A stretch of DNA of 64,000 nt from Mumia sp. ZJ1417 (GTDB taxonomy: Bacteria; Actinomycetota; Actinomycetes; Propionibacteriales; Nocardioidaceae), in assembly GCF_014127285.1 (NCBI RefSeq), contig NZ_CP059901.1, positions 3,782,001 to 3,846,000 of the forward strand, written 5' to 3'. The notes beneath the pieces were generated by a model. The model worked only from the letters and a program-made list of their open reading frames with translations. It had not been told where the DNA came from and ran no database searches. A program made the translations under genes and the position numbers. Below are positions 1-11,060 of this stretch, piece after piece (position 1 is the stretch's first letter; each line of letters opens with the position of its first letter).

Positions 1-229
1 GCTCCATCGCCAGCTCGACCTCCTGGGTGAGGTCGAGGCCGAGGCCGCCCCACTCCTGGTCGATCGCGTAGCCGAACAGACCCATCTCCCGCGCCATCGC
101 CCGCAGGTCGTCGGGGACCGCGTCGGACTCGACGATCTCGCGCTCGCGGGGAACGACCTCTTTGCGGACGAACTGACGCACCTGCTCGAGGACGTCGTCG
201 AACTCCTCGGGACTCACCTGCTGGGTCAT
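1..229 (-). CDS. Acyl-CoA dehydrogenase, N-terminal part (cut by window edge)
   Basis: The 76 visible residues run from an ATG at 229 leftwards out of the window. They contain the N-terminal helical bundle of acyl-CoA dehydrogenases: an acidic start, then VRQFVRKEVVPRE, and MGLFGYAIDQEWGGLGLD, the last being the conserved G-x-P-x-E-W/Y-GG-x-G-like segment. Family members are FAD flavoenzymes that form the alpha,beta double bond of acyl-CoAs and pass electrons to ETF. The FAD-binding and catalytic Glu regions lie outside the window, so chain-length or substrate class cannot be judged. The family call is solid; the exact function is open. Confidence 0.85.
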   Translation of the reverse strand, partial: MTQQVSPEEFDDVLEQVRQFVRKEVVPREREIVESDAVPDDLRAMAREMGLFGYAIDQEWGGLGLDLTQEVELAME

Positions 230-269
230 GACGCGATCATCGCCTGACACGGCGACGTGTGCCTAGAGA

Positions 270-698
270 TCACTCCCAGGCGATGCGCCGTCCGCTCACC
301 TCGCTGGGCGTCAGCGCGATCCACAGGATCCGGCTGCCGTCGGCCCACGGCGTCGCCCGGTCGGGTCCCCACAGCTCGCTGAGGACCGCAGGATCGGTCT
401 CGTGCTGGCCCGTCCCGCTCAGGAGCACCGACCATCCCGTCTGGTTGGGGTGGTCGATCATGTCCACCTCGAAGGCGATCGGCGTGTCGGTGACCGCCTG
501 CGCCACGGCTCCGTACGGGGTGGTCCGGAACAGGACGCGGCCCTCGTGGACCTGGAAGTTGACGGGGAAGATCTGCGGCGTGCCGTGGTGGACGAACCCG
601 ACCCGTCCCACCTCCTGGTTCTGCAGCAGGTCCCAGCACTCCTCGGCCGACAGCTGGAGGAGCTGTCGGCGTGGTCCTCGGTCGTCGAGCGTGCTCAT
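270..698 (-). CDS. PPOX-class (pyridoxamine phosphate oxidase-fold) flavin/F420-dependent protein
   Basis: 142 residues from ATG 698. A short helix (LLQLSAEECWDLLQNQEVGRVGF) leads into the split beta-barrel: GRVGFVHHGTPQIFPVNFQV, RVLFRTTPYGA, IAFEVDMID and GWSVLLSGTG. This is the typical order of the small PPOX proteins of actinobacteria, which bind FMN or deazaflavin F420 and act as reductases or have no assigned reaction. It lies 10 nt from the aldo/keto reductase stop on the same strand, so the two may be cotranscribed. Cofactor and substrate cannot be read from the sequence. Confidence 0.8.
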   Translation of the reverse strand: MSTLDDRGPRRQLLQLSAEECWDLLQNQEVGRVGFVHHGTPQIFPVNFQVHEGRVLFRTTPYGAVAQAVTDTPIAFEVDMIDHPNQTGWSVLLSGTGQHETDPAVLSELWGPDRATPWADGSRILWIALTPSEVSGRRIAWE

Positions 699-708
699 GG
701 TCGTCCTC

Positions 709-1719
709 TCAGCTGGGGCGTTGCTTCGGGGCGTTGCGGCCGGTCATCGCAGGGTCGCGCACGACCACGTCCGCGAGGACGTCGTCGATCGCGTCCATGA
801 TCTCCGCGTCGAGCCGCACCCCGCTCGCGGCGACGTTGTCGCTCACCTGCTCGGGACGGGAGGCCCCGATGATGGCGGCCGAGACGTTGTCGTTCTGGAG
901 CACCCACGCCACCGCCAGCTGTGCCATCGTCAGGCCGGCGTCGGCGGCGACGGGCGCAAGACGCGCGACACGCTCGAGCACGTCGTCGTTGAGCCAGCGG
1001 GCGATCGTGTCGGCGCCGCCCTTTGCGTCCGTCGCGCGAGAGCCCGGAGGCACGGGCTGGCCGGGCTGGTACTTGCCAGTGAGCACGCCCTGCGCGATCG
1101 GCGACCAGACGATCTGGCTGATGCCGAGCTCCTCGCTCGTCGGGATGACCTCCTCCTCGATCACCCGCCACAGCATCGAGTACTGCGGCTGGCTGGAGAT
1201 GAGGGAGATGCGCAGCTCCTTCGCCAGGGCCGCACCGGCGCGGAGCTGGTCGGCGGTCCACTCCGAGACGCCGATGTAGAGCGCCTTGCCTGACCGTACG
1301 ACGTCGGCGAAGGCCTGCATCGTCTCTTCCAGCGGCGTCTCCACGTCGTACCGATGCGCCTGGTAAAGGTCGACGTAGTCGGTGCCGAGGCGACGCAGCG
1401 ACCCGTCGATCGACTCCATGATGTGCTTGCGGGAGAGGCCGGAGTCATTGGGACCGCCGGGGCCCGTCGGCCAGTAGACCTTGGTGAAGATCTCCAGGGA
1501 CTCGCGGCGGACGCCGGCCAGCGCCGCCCCGAGGACGGACTCCGCCCTGGTGTTGGCGTAGACGTCCGCGGTGTCGAACGTCGTGATGCCTTCGTCCAGA
1601 GCACGGCGTACGCACTCGGTCGCGATGTCGGCCTCCACCTGGGAGCCGTGGGTGAGCCAGTTGCCGTAGGCGATCTCGCTGATCTTCAGACCACTGTCGC
1701 CGAGGTAGCGGAATTCCAT
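709..1719 (-). CDS. Aldo/keto reductase (Kv-beta/YghZ-like)
   Basis: 336 residues. The start is ATG 1719, because family homology begins exactly there (MEFRYLGDSGLKISEIAYGN); an open frame continues upstream without family similarity. The TIM-barrel catalytic tetrad is visible: Asp and Tyr in FDTADVYANTR, Lys in IFTKVYW and His in YQAHRYD. The NADPH-binding C-terminal part (AIIGASRPEQVSDN) is intact. SSQPQYSMLWR and the VWSPIAQGVLTGKY segment place it near the beta-subunit-like/YghZ aldo/keto reductases, which reduce small aldehydes. Substrate is unknown. Confidence 0.88.
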   Translation of the reverse strand: MEFRYLGDSGLKISEIAYGNWLTHGSQVEADIATECVRRALDEGITTFDTADVYANTRAESVLGAALAGVRRESLEIFTKVYWPTGPGGPNDSGLSRKHIMESIDGSLRRLGTDYVDLYQAHRYDVETPLEETMQAFADVVRSGKALYIGVSEWTADQLRAGAALAKELRISLISSQPQYSMLWRVIEEEVIPTSEELGISQIVWSPIAQGVLTGKYQPGQPVPPGSRATDAKGGADTIARWLNDDVLERVARLAPVAADAGLTMAQLAVAWVLQNDNVSAAIIGASRPEQVSDNVAASGVRLDAEIMDAIDDVLADVVVRDPAMTGRNAPKQRPS

Positions 1720-1785
1720 GCACCCCACGTTAGTGCGACAAGCCCGATGGGGGGCCGGGGACGAGCACGGCCCGCGCAAGGCAGG

Positions 1786-2304
1786 ATGTCGTCCGTGACG
1801 ACGTTCGACGACGTACCCGAGGGCAGCACGACCGGCACCGCGCGCTGGACGACGCGGATCACGCTCGTGGTGCTCTGCGCGGTCGTCGTCGCCGGAGCCG
1901 CCGGGCTGTTCGGCGTCCGCAACCTGACGGCGACGACCGAGGAGGACGGCTGGACCCTGTCGGTCGACTACCCGCGACTCGCCCGCGCCGGGCTCGACAC
2001 CCCGCTGTCGATCACGGTGTCGAACCCCGACGGTGTCGGTGAGGAGGTCGTCCTCGCGATCTCGCAGGAGTACCTCGAGATCTTCGAGCACCAAGGCATC
2101 TTCCCCGACCCCAGCGACTCGAGCACGGACGGAAAGCTCCTCTATCTCACCGTCGCCGCAGCACCAGGTGCCACCGAGGTGCGCATCGACTTCGACGTGT
2201 ACATCCAGCCTTCCAGCCAACAGGGCGAGCAGGCGACCGTCTCGGTGGTCGACGACGGTCGACGGATCGCGTCGACCCGGATCCGTACGAGCCTGGTTCC
2301 CTGA
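1786..2304 (+). CDS. Membrane-anchored hypothetical protein with extracytoplasmic domain
   Basis: 172 residues from ATG 1786 (GTG 1795 is possible). One transmembrane helix at about residues 23-45 (RITLVVLCAVVVAGAAGLFGV) follows a short cytoplasmic N-terminus. About 125 exported residues follow, rich in beta-prone segments (WTLSVDYPRLARAGLDTPLSITVSNPDG, KLLYLTVAAAPGATEVRIDFDVYIQP), resembling an immunoglobulin-like sandwich. It ends 24 nt before a DUF421 gene on the same strand, so the two are probably one operon. I do not recognise the family and assign no function. Confidence 0.7.
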   Translation: MSSVTTFDDVPEGSTTGTARWTTRITLVVLCAVVVAGAAGLFGVRNLTATTEEDGWTLSVDYPRLARAGLDTPLSITVSNPDGVGEEVVLAISQEYLEIFEHQGIFPDPSDSSTDGKLLYLTVAAAPGATEVRIDFDVYIQPSSQQGEQATVSVVDDGRRIASTRIRTSLVP

Positions 2305-2328
2305 CCCCCGACAGAACGAGGACCCGCA

Positions 2329-2811
2329 GTGGAGATCGTCATCCGAGCGATCGTCGTCTTCGCGTTCCTGTGGCTCATCACACGGGCCGTGGGCCGCTCG
2401 ACGCTCGGCGAGTTGAGCACGTTCGAGCTGGTGCTCTTCATCGTCATGGGCGACCTCATCCAGGGCGCGGTCACCCAGCAGGACTCCTCCGTCACGGGAG
2501 CCGTGCTCGCCGTCGGCACGTTCACCCTCTTGACGGTCGCGCTGTCCTGGCTTTCGTGGCGGTGGCCGCGGCGCCTGCGCTTCATCCGCGGCGAGCCGGT
2601 CGTGGTCCTTCGCGACGGAGAGCCGCGCATGAAGGTGCTCGCAGACCAGCGCCTGAGCCTGGCCGATCTGGTCACCTCCGCGCGCCAGCAGGGCGTACGG
2701 CGCCTGCGTGACGTCGAGATCGCTGTCCTGGAGACGGACGGCCGGATCTCGTTCTTCACGTACGAGGGCGAGGACGACGGCGCCCCGGAGAGCGGGCCTC
2801 AGGCTGCGTGA
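2329..2811 (+). CDS. DUF421 (YetF-like) membrane protein
   Basis: 160 residues from GTG 2329, with a purine-rich GAACGAGGA stretch upstream. Two or three N-terminal transmembrane helices (IRAIVVFAFLWLITRAVGR, FELVLFIVMGDLIQGAV, VLAVGTFTLLTVALSWLSW) precede the cytoplasmic YetF module, with the characteristic GEPVVVLRDGEPRMKVLADQRLSLADL and the closing ISFFTYE. DUF421 proteins are widespread and mostly uncharacterised; Bacillus relatives are linked to spores and stress. It is preceded by the membrane-anchored protein at 1786, which may be its extracytoplasmic partner (inference). Confidence 0.85.
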   Translation: MEIVIRAIVVFAFLWLITRAVGRSTLGELSTFELVLFIVMGDLIQGAVTQQDSSVTGAVLAVGTFTLLTVALSWLSWRWPRRLRFIRGEPVVVLRDGEPRMKVLADQRLSLADLVTSARQQGVRRLRDVEIAVLETDGRISFFTYEGEDDGAPESGPQAA

Positions 2812-2826
2812 CGTGCGGCGAGCCGC

Positions 2827-3585
2827 TCAGCCGTACGCCCCAGCGGCGAGCACCGCGGCGCCGATGATGCCCGCCGCGTTGCCGAGTCGCGCCGCGACGA
2901 TCGGGGCCCGTAGGTGCAGGAGCGGAAGGTAGTGGTCGGCATGCTTGGCGACCCCTCCCCCGACGATGAAGAGGTCGGGCCACAACAGGTCCTCGACCCG
3001 CGCGAAGTACGTCTGCAACCGCGCGGCCCACTCCTCCCACGACAGGTCCTCGTTCTCGCGTGCCGCCGACGACGTCGACTTCTCCGCGTCCTCGCCGTCG
3101 ATGCGCAGGTGGCCGAGCTCGCTGTTGGGGACGAGGACGCCGTCGCTGATGAGGGCGGTGCCGATGCCCGTCCCCAGTGTCGTCATGATCACCAGCCCGG
3201 AGGTCCCGCGACCCGCGCCGTACTCCAGCTCCCCGATGCCGGCGGCGTCGGCGTCGTTGGTGACGACGACGGGGCGGTCCAGGCGTCCGGTGAGCAGTCG
3301 TGCAGCGTCGGTCCCGATCCAGCTCCGGTCGATGTTGGCCGCCGTACGGACGAGGCCGCGGGTGACGACGGCCGGCACTGTGACCCCGACCGGCGCATCC
3401 TTGGCCGGCGCGAAGTGGTCGACGATCTCGGCGACCACCTCCGCCACGGCGTCCGGCGTCGACGGCTGCGGCGTTGCGATCCGCAGTCGGTCATCGGCGA
3501 ACTCACCCTTCTTCAGGTCGACCGGAGCACCTTTGATGCCGCTGCCACCGATGTCGACCCCGAGAGGACGCGAATGCTTGGCCAT
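2827..3585 (-). CDS. ppgK: Polyphosphate glucokinase (ROK family)
   Basis: 252 residues from ATG 3585. The N-terminal phosphate loop [21 protein letters not shown] and the glucose region [20 protein letters not shown] are typical of actinobacterial PpgK, as are the second phosphate motif [12 protein letters not shown] and [16 protein letters not shown] (catalytic Asp lies in the VTNDAD segment). [18 protein letters not shown] further separates PpgK from ordinary ROK glucokinases. The enzyme phosphorylates glucose with inorganic polyphosphate or ATP. Its gene is convergent with the DUF421 gene, with only 15 nt between stops. Confidence 0.92.
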   Translation of the reverse strand: MAKHSRPLGVDIGGSGIKGAPVDLKKGEFADDRLRIATPQPSTPDAVAEVVAEIVDHFAPAKDAPVGVTVPAVVTRGLVRTAANIDRSWIGTDAARLLTGRLDRPVVVTNDADAAGIGELEYGAGRGTSGLVIMTTLGTGIGTALISDGVLVPNSELGHLRIDGEDAEKSTSSAARENEDLSWEEWAARLQTYFARVEDLLWPDLFIVGGGVAKHADHYLPLLHLRAPIVAARLGNAAGIIGAAVLAAGAYG

Positions 3586-3622
3586 GGCACCAACGTGCCA
3601 TTACCCGGCGCCTCACGCTGGC

Positions 3623-4897
<1,275 letters not shown>

Positions 4898-5019
4898 TCA
4901 CAGCGTCTCGTCGACCCGCTGTGCAACCCGTGCGCCGCGGGCTGGCCAGAACGTGCAGATCGCCCATCCGATCCCCGCTTGTGGTGGACGACCAGCCCAG
5001 TTCGTACGACAGTGGGCAG

Positions 5020-5517
5020 ATGACCCTCGACGAGCTGGACCTCGCCCTGATCCGCGCGATGCACGCGCATCCGCGTGCGGGAGTGCTGGAGCTGTCCCGC
5101 ACCACCTCCGTCGCCCGCGGCACCGTCCAGGCACGCCTGAAGCGGCTCGAGGAGGAGGGCGTGATCACCGGGTACGGACCGGACGTCGACCTGCGGCGTG
5201 CCGGGTTCCCGGTCCAGGCCTATGTGACGCTGGAGATCGCGCAGGGCGCGCTCGACGAGGTCCGCGAGGCTCTGGACGCGATCTCGCAGGTGGTCGAGGC
5301 GGTCGTGACGACGGGGTCGTTCGATGTGCTGTGCCTCGTGGCCACGGCGTCGCACGAGGACCTCCAGGCGACGCTGCTGCGGCTCGACCAGTCACCGAGC
5401 ATCGTCCGCTCGACGAGCATCGTCGTGCTGTCGGTGCTCATCGCACGGCGCGTGCAGCCGCTGCTGGAGTCCGCTCCACGCCCCGGCACCACCCGCGCCC
5501 CCGCGTACCGGGGATAG
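5020..5517 (+). CDS. Lrp/AsnC-family transcriptional regulator
   Basis: 165 residues if ATG 5020 is used (TLDELDLALIRAMHAHPRAG is the normal family start; in-frame GTGs exist at 4981 and 4984). An N-terminal winged helix-turn-helix (GVLELSRTTSVARGTVQARLKRLEEEGVITG) is followed by the RAM ligand-binding domain (AYVTLEIAQGALDEVREALDAI, VTTGSFDVLCLVAT). It is divergent from hppD with about 155 nt between starts, an arrangement that suggests control of tyrosine catabolism in response to an aromatic amino acid or keto acid (inference). Confidence 0.88.
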   Translation: MTLDELDLALIRAMHAHPRAGVLELSRTTSVARGTVQARLKRLEEEGVITGYGPDVDLRRAGFPVQAYVTLEIAQGALDEVREALDAISQVVEAVVTTGSFDVLCLVATASHEDLQATLLRLDQSPSIVRSTSIVVLSVLIARRVQPLLESAPRPGTTRAPAYRG

Positions 5518-5536
5518 GCCGCCGGCCAGGCCGCGC

Positions 5537-5947
5537 TCAGCGCCGGCGCGTGCTCCGTACGACGAACGTCGGCGCCTCGGTGAAGGCCACCGGTAGGTTG
5601 CGCACCTGCGGCATCGCCGCACCGCGCGACTCCAGCTCGTCCTCGAGCTCGGCGACGCGCGACTGCAACGCCATCACCTGGTTCTCGAGCTCGAGGACGC
5701 GCTTGACGCCCTCGAGCCCGAGTCCCTCGGCGGTCAGTCGCGCCACCGAGCGCAACAGCTCGATGTCGCGCAGCGAGTAACGACGCCCGCCACCCCCCGT
5801 GCGCGCGGGACGGACCAGCCCTAGCCGGTCGTACGTCCGCAGGGTCTGGGGGTGCAGCCCGGACAGCTCGGCGGCGACGCTGATCACGAAGACCTTCGCT
5901 TCGGGGCCCGGCGGCACGAAGTCACCGTTGCCGCGCGACATCATCAC
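5537..5947 (-). CDS. hspR: HspR, MerR-family heat-shock repressor
   Basis: 136 residues. GTG 5947 overlaps the dnaJ stop as GTGA; ATGs at 5944 and 5941 are alternatives. The MerR-type DNA-binding domain is clear ([39 protein letters not shown]), followed by a coiled-coil dimerisation helix ([29 protein letters not shown]). HspR binds HAIR operators with DnaK as co-repressor, giving feedback control of this operon. It is the last gene of dnaK-grpE-dnaJ-hspR, the classical actinobacterial order, and a HAIR-like site precedes dnaK at 9609-9629. Confidence 0.95.
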   Translation of the reverse strand: MMMSRGNGDFVPPGPEAKVFVISVAAELSGLHPQTLRTYDRLGLVRPARTGGGGRRYSLRDIELLRSVARLTAEGLGLEGVKRVLELENQVMALQSRVAELEDELESRGAAMPQVRNLPVAFTEAPTFVVRSTRRR

Positions 5948-7074
5948 GCACCTCCCGCGAAGAGCGTCGCGCGTGGGTCGCCGCCGTCGCGCGCATCCCG
6001 GTACGACTCGACCGCGGCCCGCTCCCCCTCGGTCGGCGCCGTGGGCACCTGGACCTCGACGGTCACGAGCAGGTCGGCCTTGGTGCCGTCCTTGCGCGGC
6101 GCACCCTTGCCCCGGGCCCGGAACGTACGCCCGTTGGGCGTGCCCGCCGGGACCTTGATGCGGACCGGCGCCCCGCCCAGCGTCGGGACCGCGATCTCGG
6201 CGCCCAGCACGGCCTCGTCGAACGTGACCGGCACGGTGACCGTGAGGTTGTCACCCTTGCGGCCGAACACCCGGTGCGGCTTCACGTGCACGGTGACGTA
6301 CAGGTCGCCGTTGGGACCGCCGTTCTCGCCCTTCGTACCCTTGCCCTTGAGGCGGATGCGCTGGCCGTCCTTGACGCCGGCGGGGATGCGGACCTGCATC
6401 GTCCGCGACGACGCGGCGCGTCCCGACCCGTGGCACGTGTCGCAGGCCTCGTCGACGACCAGGCCACGGCCGCGGCAGACGTCGCACGGCTCGGTCATCG
6501 TGAAGACGCCGCCCGACGCGCTGGTCTGCATGCCACTGCCCTCGCAGCGGGGGCAGACCCGCGGGACGGTGCCCGCCTTGGCCCCGGTGCCGTGGCAGGT
6601 CGGGCACGGCTCGTCGCTGGACATCCGCAGCGACACCGTCGTCCCCGAGATCGCGTCCTCGAACGCCAGCGTCGTCTCGGACTCGAGGTCGGCACCGCGA
6701 CGCGCCGGCGCCGAGCGCGTACGTGCCCCGCCGCCACCAAACACCCCGCCGAGCAGGTCGGAGAAGTCGAACCCCCCGCCGCCGCTCTGGCCGTAGCCAA
6801 ATCCGCCGGTGCCCGTTCGGCCGCCGCCGAACCCGCCGGAGGAGAACATCGCCCGCTGCTCGTCGTACTCCTTGCGCTTCTCGGCGTTGGAGAGCACGCC
6901 GTACGCCTCGGAGATCTCCTTGAACTTGTCCTCGGCGGCCTTGTCGCCGGGCTTGGCATCGGGGTGGTGGTCCCGCGCGAGCTTGCGGTACGCCTTTTTG
7001 ATGTCGGACGCGCTCGCGTCCTTCGAGATTCCCAGGACCTTGTAGAAGTCCTTCTCGAACCACTCGTTGTTCAC
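5944..7074 (-). CDS. dnaJ: Chaperone DnaJ
   Basis: 376 residues from GTG 7074. The J-domain has the HPD motif ([12 protein letters not shown]), and a glycine/phenylalanine-rich region follows ([25 protein letters not shown]). Four zinc-binding CxxCxGxG repeats follow: [24 protein letters not shown] and CDTCHGSG. The C-terminal peptide-binding domains are complete. DnaJ delivers unfolded clients to DnaK and stimulates its ATPase. The gene starts 43 nt after grpE, and its stop overlaps hspR. Confidence 0.96.
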   Translation of the reverse strand: MNNEWFEKDFYKVLGISKDASASDIKKAYRKLARDHHPDAKPGDKAAEDKFKEISEAYGVLSNAEKRKEYDEQRAMFSSGGFGGGRTGTGGFGYGQSGGGGFDFSDLLGGVFGGGGARTRSAPARRGADLESETTLAFEDAISGTTVSLRMSSDEPCPTCHGTGAKAGTVPRVCPRCEGSGMQTSASGGVFTMTEPCDVCRGRGLVVDEACDTCHGSGRAASSRTMQVRIPAGVKDGQRIRLKGKGTKGENGGPNGDLYVTVHVKPHRVFGRKGDNLTVTVPVTFDEAVLGAEIAVPTLGGAPVRIKVPAGTPNGRTFRARGKGAPRKDGTKADLLVTVEVQVPTAPTEGERAAVESYRDARDGGDPRATLFAGGA

Positions 7075-7117
7075 GAGACCACCTCCCTACTTCTGATCGA
7101 TCGAATTCTCGTGCGGA

Positions 7118-7704
7118 TCACTCCGCCGTGGGCTCGGACGCGCCGTCGACCTCCGAGGTTGCCTCGGCCTCGCCGGCGGGATCGTGCTCGACGACCGAGA
7201 CCCGCGCGGGGCGCAGGATCTTGTCGCCGATCCGGTATCCGACCTGCATGATCGCGTCGACGGTCGGCTCGCCCTCGGGCGCGTCGGCGTCGAGGCGGTG
7301 CATGAGCGCCTCGTGGAGCATCGGGTCGAACACGTCGCCGTGCTTGCCGAATGGCTCCAGCCCGTGCGCGCTCGTGGCCTGGACGAGCGAGTCAGCGACG
7401 GCCTTGAAGCCGCCCTCCAGCTCACCGTGGTCACGGGCGCGGCCGATGTCGTCGAGCACCGGGAGGAACGAGACGAGGACGGACGCCGTGGCGTTCACCC
7501 GCTGCACCTCGCGGTCGCGGTCGACGCGCCGCTTGTAGTTGACGTACTCGGCCTGCAGGCGCTGGAGATCGAGCGTCCGCTCGGCGAGCTGGCGCGCGAG
7601 GTCGGACGCGGCGAGCTCCTCCTCCTGGGCCGTGGCCTCGGGGGCCGGAGCAGCCTCCTGCTCCGGCACCCCCTCACCCTCGGGCGTGACGTCGCGCTCC
7701 GACG

Positions 7705-7708
<4 letters not shown>
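7118..7708 (-). CDS. grpE: Nucleotide exchange factor GrpE
   Basis: 196 residues from GTG 7708, which overlaps the dnaK stop (GTGA). An acidic, alanine-rich N-terminus leads into the long coiled-coil ([30 protein letters not shown]) and the four-helix/beta-wing domain ending in [25 protein letters not shown], the family signature. GrpE releases ADP from DnaK. The low-complexity tail beyond the signature ([19 protein letters not shown]) is common in actinobacteria. Confidence 0.95.
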
Positions 7709-9546
<1,838 letters not shown>

Positions 9547-9599
9547 GAGTTCCTCCTGATGGATCGCGGGGCGGGCTCGCGACCCGCCGATTTGCCTGC

Positions 9600-9629
9600 A
9601 CTCAGTTAATTGAGTCTGATCCTATCAAC
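9600..9629 (-). promoter_or_regulatory. HAIR-like HspR operator and promoter of the dnaK operon
   Basis: Read towards dnaK, 9629-9609 is GTTGATA, seven bases, ACTCAAT. This matches the HAIR consensus CTTGAGT-N7-ACTCAAG in spacing and in most half-site positions. The bases TAGGAT (9624-9619) straddle the left half and spacer and could be the -10, so a bound repressor would block polymerase. A second, overlapping imperfect palindrome, ACTCAGTTAATTGAGT (9600-9615), adds another ACTCA/TGAGT pair. Confidence 0.7.
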
Positions 9630-9708
9630 TTATGTGAGCGCGACTTCATTCCACCCTAGCGCCAACGTTTTCGCCCTCGTCGAGTGGTGACCAGACCAGG
9701 CGGTCGGT

Positions 9709-9734
9709 TAGTATCTACGTATGTACGAAGATAC
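9709..9734 (+). promoter_or_regulatory. Leaderless promoter and operator of the arsR-CDF operon
   Basis: TAGTAT (9709-9714) is a good -10 and ends 6 nt before ATG 9721, so the transcript probably begins at the start codon. An inverted repeat GTATCT (9711-9716), 12 nt, AGATAC (9729-9734) spans the -10 and the first codons, as expected for an ArsR-type repressor that blocks initiation until metal binds. There is no Shine-Dalgarno sequence. Confidence 0.6.
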
Positions 9735-10095
9735 GCAGATAGATTCGTTCGATGCCGACAGCCAGTACGCGGAGCTCGCCGCGGAGGTCTTCTCGATGCT
9801 GGCTGACCCCACGCGGGTCCGGATCATCCTCGCGCTCCGCAACGGCGAGCTCTCGGTCAACGCGCTCGCCGAAGCCGCTGCGAAGTCCCCGACAGCGGTC
9901 TCCCAGCACCTGGCGAAGCTGCGGTGGGGGCGGGTCGTTCGGTCCCGCCAGGAGGGCAACCGGGTCTTCTACTCGCTGACCGACGAGCACGCGCGCACCC
10001 TCGTCACCCAGGCCGTGTTCCAAGCACAGCACTCAGTTGACGACATGCCCCCGCACCACGGCAGGCATCCGGGTCGGCAGAACGGCGCGCCATGA
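9721..10095 (+). CDS. ArsR/SmtB-family metal-sensing repressor
   Basis: 124 residues. The winged-helix core is clear: YAELAAEVFSMLADPTRVRIILALRNGELSVNALAEAAAKSPTAVSQHLAKLRWGRVVRSRQEGNRVFYSL. An N-terminal extension carries many Asp residues (DTQIDSFDADSQ). The C-terminus is His-rich (HHGRH) and could hold a metal site, as in CmtR/NmtR/KmtR-type sensors. There is no CxC arsenic or cadmium site in the recognition helix. The stop overlaps the next gene's ATG (ATGA), so repressor and transporter are translationally coupled. Confidence 0.9.
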   Translation: MYEDTQIDSFDADSQYAELAAEVFSMLADPTRVRIILALRNGELSVNALAEAAAKSPTAVSQHLAKLRWGRVVRSRQEGNRVFYSLTDEHARTLVTQAVFQAQHSVDDMPPHHGRHPGRQNGAP

Positions 10096-11060
10096 CCTCC
10101 GTCCACGCGCACGGCCACGGGCACCGGCACGGGCTGAGCGGCTGGCTTCACGAGCTGTTCGTCCCGCACTCGCACGACCCGGCAAGATCTGTGGACGACG
10201 TCCTGGAGGCAAGCGGGCAGGGCATCCGCGCGGTCACGATCAGCCTCGCCGTCCTCGCCCTGACCGCGATGGCGCAGCTCACGATCGTCGCGGTGAGCGG
10301 ATCGGTCGCCCTGCTGGCCGACACGGTCCACAACTTCTCCGACGCCCTGACCGCCGTGCCGCTGTGGATCGCTTTCGCCCTCGGCCGCCGGCTGGCCACG
10401 GACCGGTACACCTACGGCTTCGGACGCGCCGAGGACCTGGCCGGACTCTGCGTGGTCGCGATGATCGCCCTCTCCGCGGTCGTCGCCGGCGTGGAGTCCG
10501 TCCGCCGTCTGGGCACACCGGTGCCGATCGAGAACTTGGGCTGGGTGCTCGTCGCCGGGCTCATCGGGTTCGCCGGCAACGAGGTCGTCGCGGTCTACCG
10601 CATCCGGGTCGGTCGCCGGATCGGCTCTGCCGCCCTCGTCGCGGACGGCCTGCACGCCCGTACCGACGGACTCACATCCCTCGCTGTCGTCCTCGGAGTA
10701 GTCGGGATCTGGTCCGGGTTCCCGCTCGCAGACCCGATCGTCGGCCTGCTCATCACCCTCGCCATCCTCGTCCTGCTGTGGGGGACGGCCCGCGACGTCG
10801 GGCGCCGCCTGCTCGACGGCGTCGACCCGGATCTCACCCACCGCGCCCGTCACGTGCTCGCACACGCTCCTGGCGTCGTGGAGGTCACCGACCTCCGACT
10901 CCGCTGGATCGGACACCGGCTCGCCGTCCAAGGTCGGCTGCGGTTCCCTCTCGGCACCCCGCTCGCGGCCGCCGACGCGACCACGGCGACCGTCGCCGAC
11001 GAGGTACGCCGGGTGCTGCCTGCAGTCGGCACGGTCGACCTGGTCGTCACCGTCAGATGA
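10092..11060 (+). CDS. Cation diffusion facilitator (CDF) metal exporter
   Basis: 322 residues. A His-rich N-terminus (HAHGHGHRHG) precedes six transmembrane helices. The transport site residues are visible: ADTVHNFSDAL in helix 2 (D-x-x-H-x-x-x-D) and ADGLHARTDGL in helix 5 (D-x-x-H-x-x-x-D). A cytoplasmic ferredoxin-like domain follows. CDF proteins export Zn(II), Co(II), Ni(II) or Mn(II) in exchange for protons; the two HxxxD sites favour Zn/Co-type members. The coupled ArsR repressor suggests metal induction. It is tail-to-tail with the YhgE gene and overlaps it by 8 nt. Confidence 0.92.
   Translation: MTSVHAHGHGHRHGLSGWLHELFVPHSHDPARSVDDVLEASGQGIRAVTISLAVLALTAMAQLTIVAVSGSVALLADTVHNFSDALTAVPLWIAFALGRRLATDRYTYGFGRAEDLAGLCVVAMIALSAVVAGVESVRRLGTPVPIENLGWVLVAGLIGFAGNEVVAVYRIRVGRRIGSAALVADGLHARTDGLTSLAVVLGVVGIWSGFPLADPIVGLLITLAILVLLWGTARDVGRRLLDGVDPDLTHRARHVLAHAPGVVEVTDLRLRWIGHRLAVQGRLRFPLGTPLAAADATTATVADEVRRVLPAVGTVDLVVTVR

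Noticed and set aside
709-2220. Aldo/keto reductase extended upstream to about 2220
   Set aside because: The upstream part is antisense to a good membrane-protein gene at 1786-2304 and has no family similarity; ATG 1719 fits.
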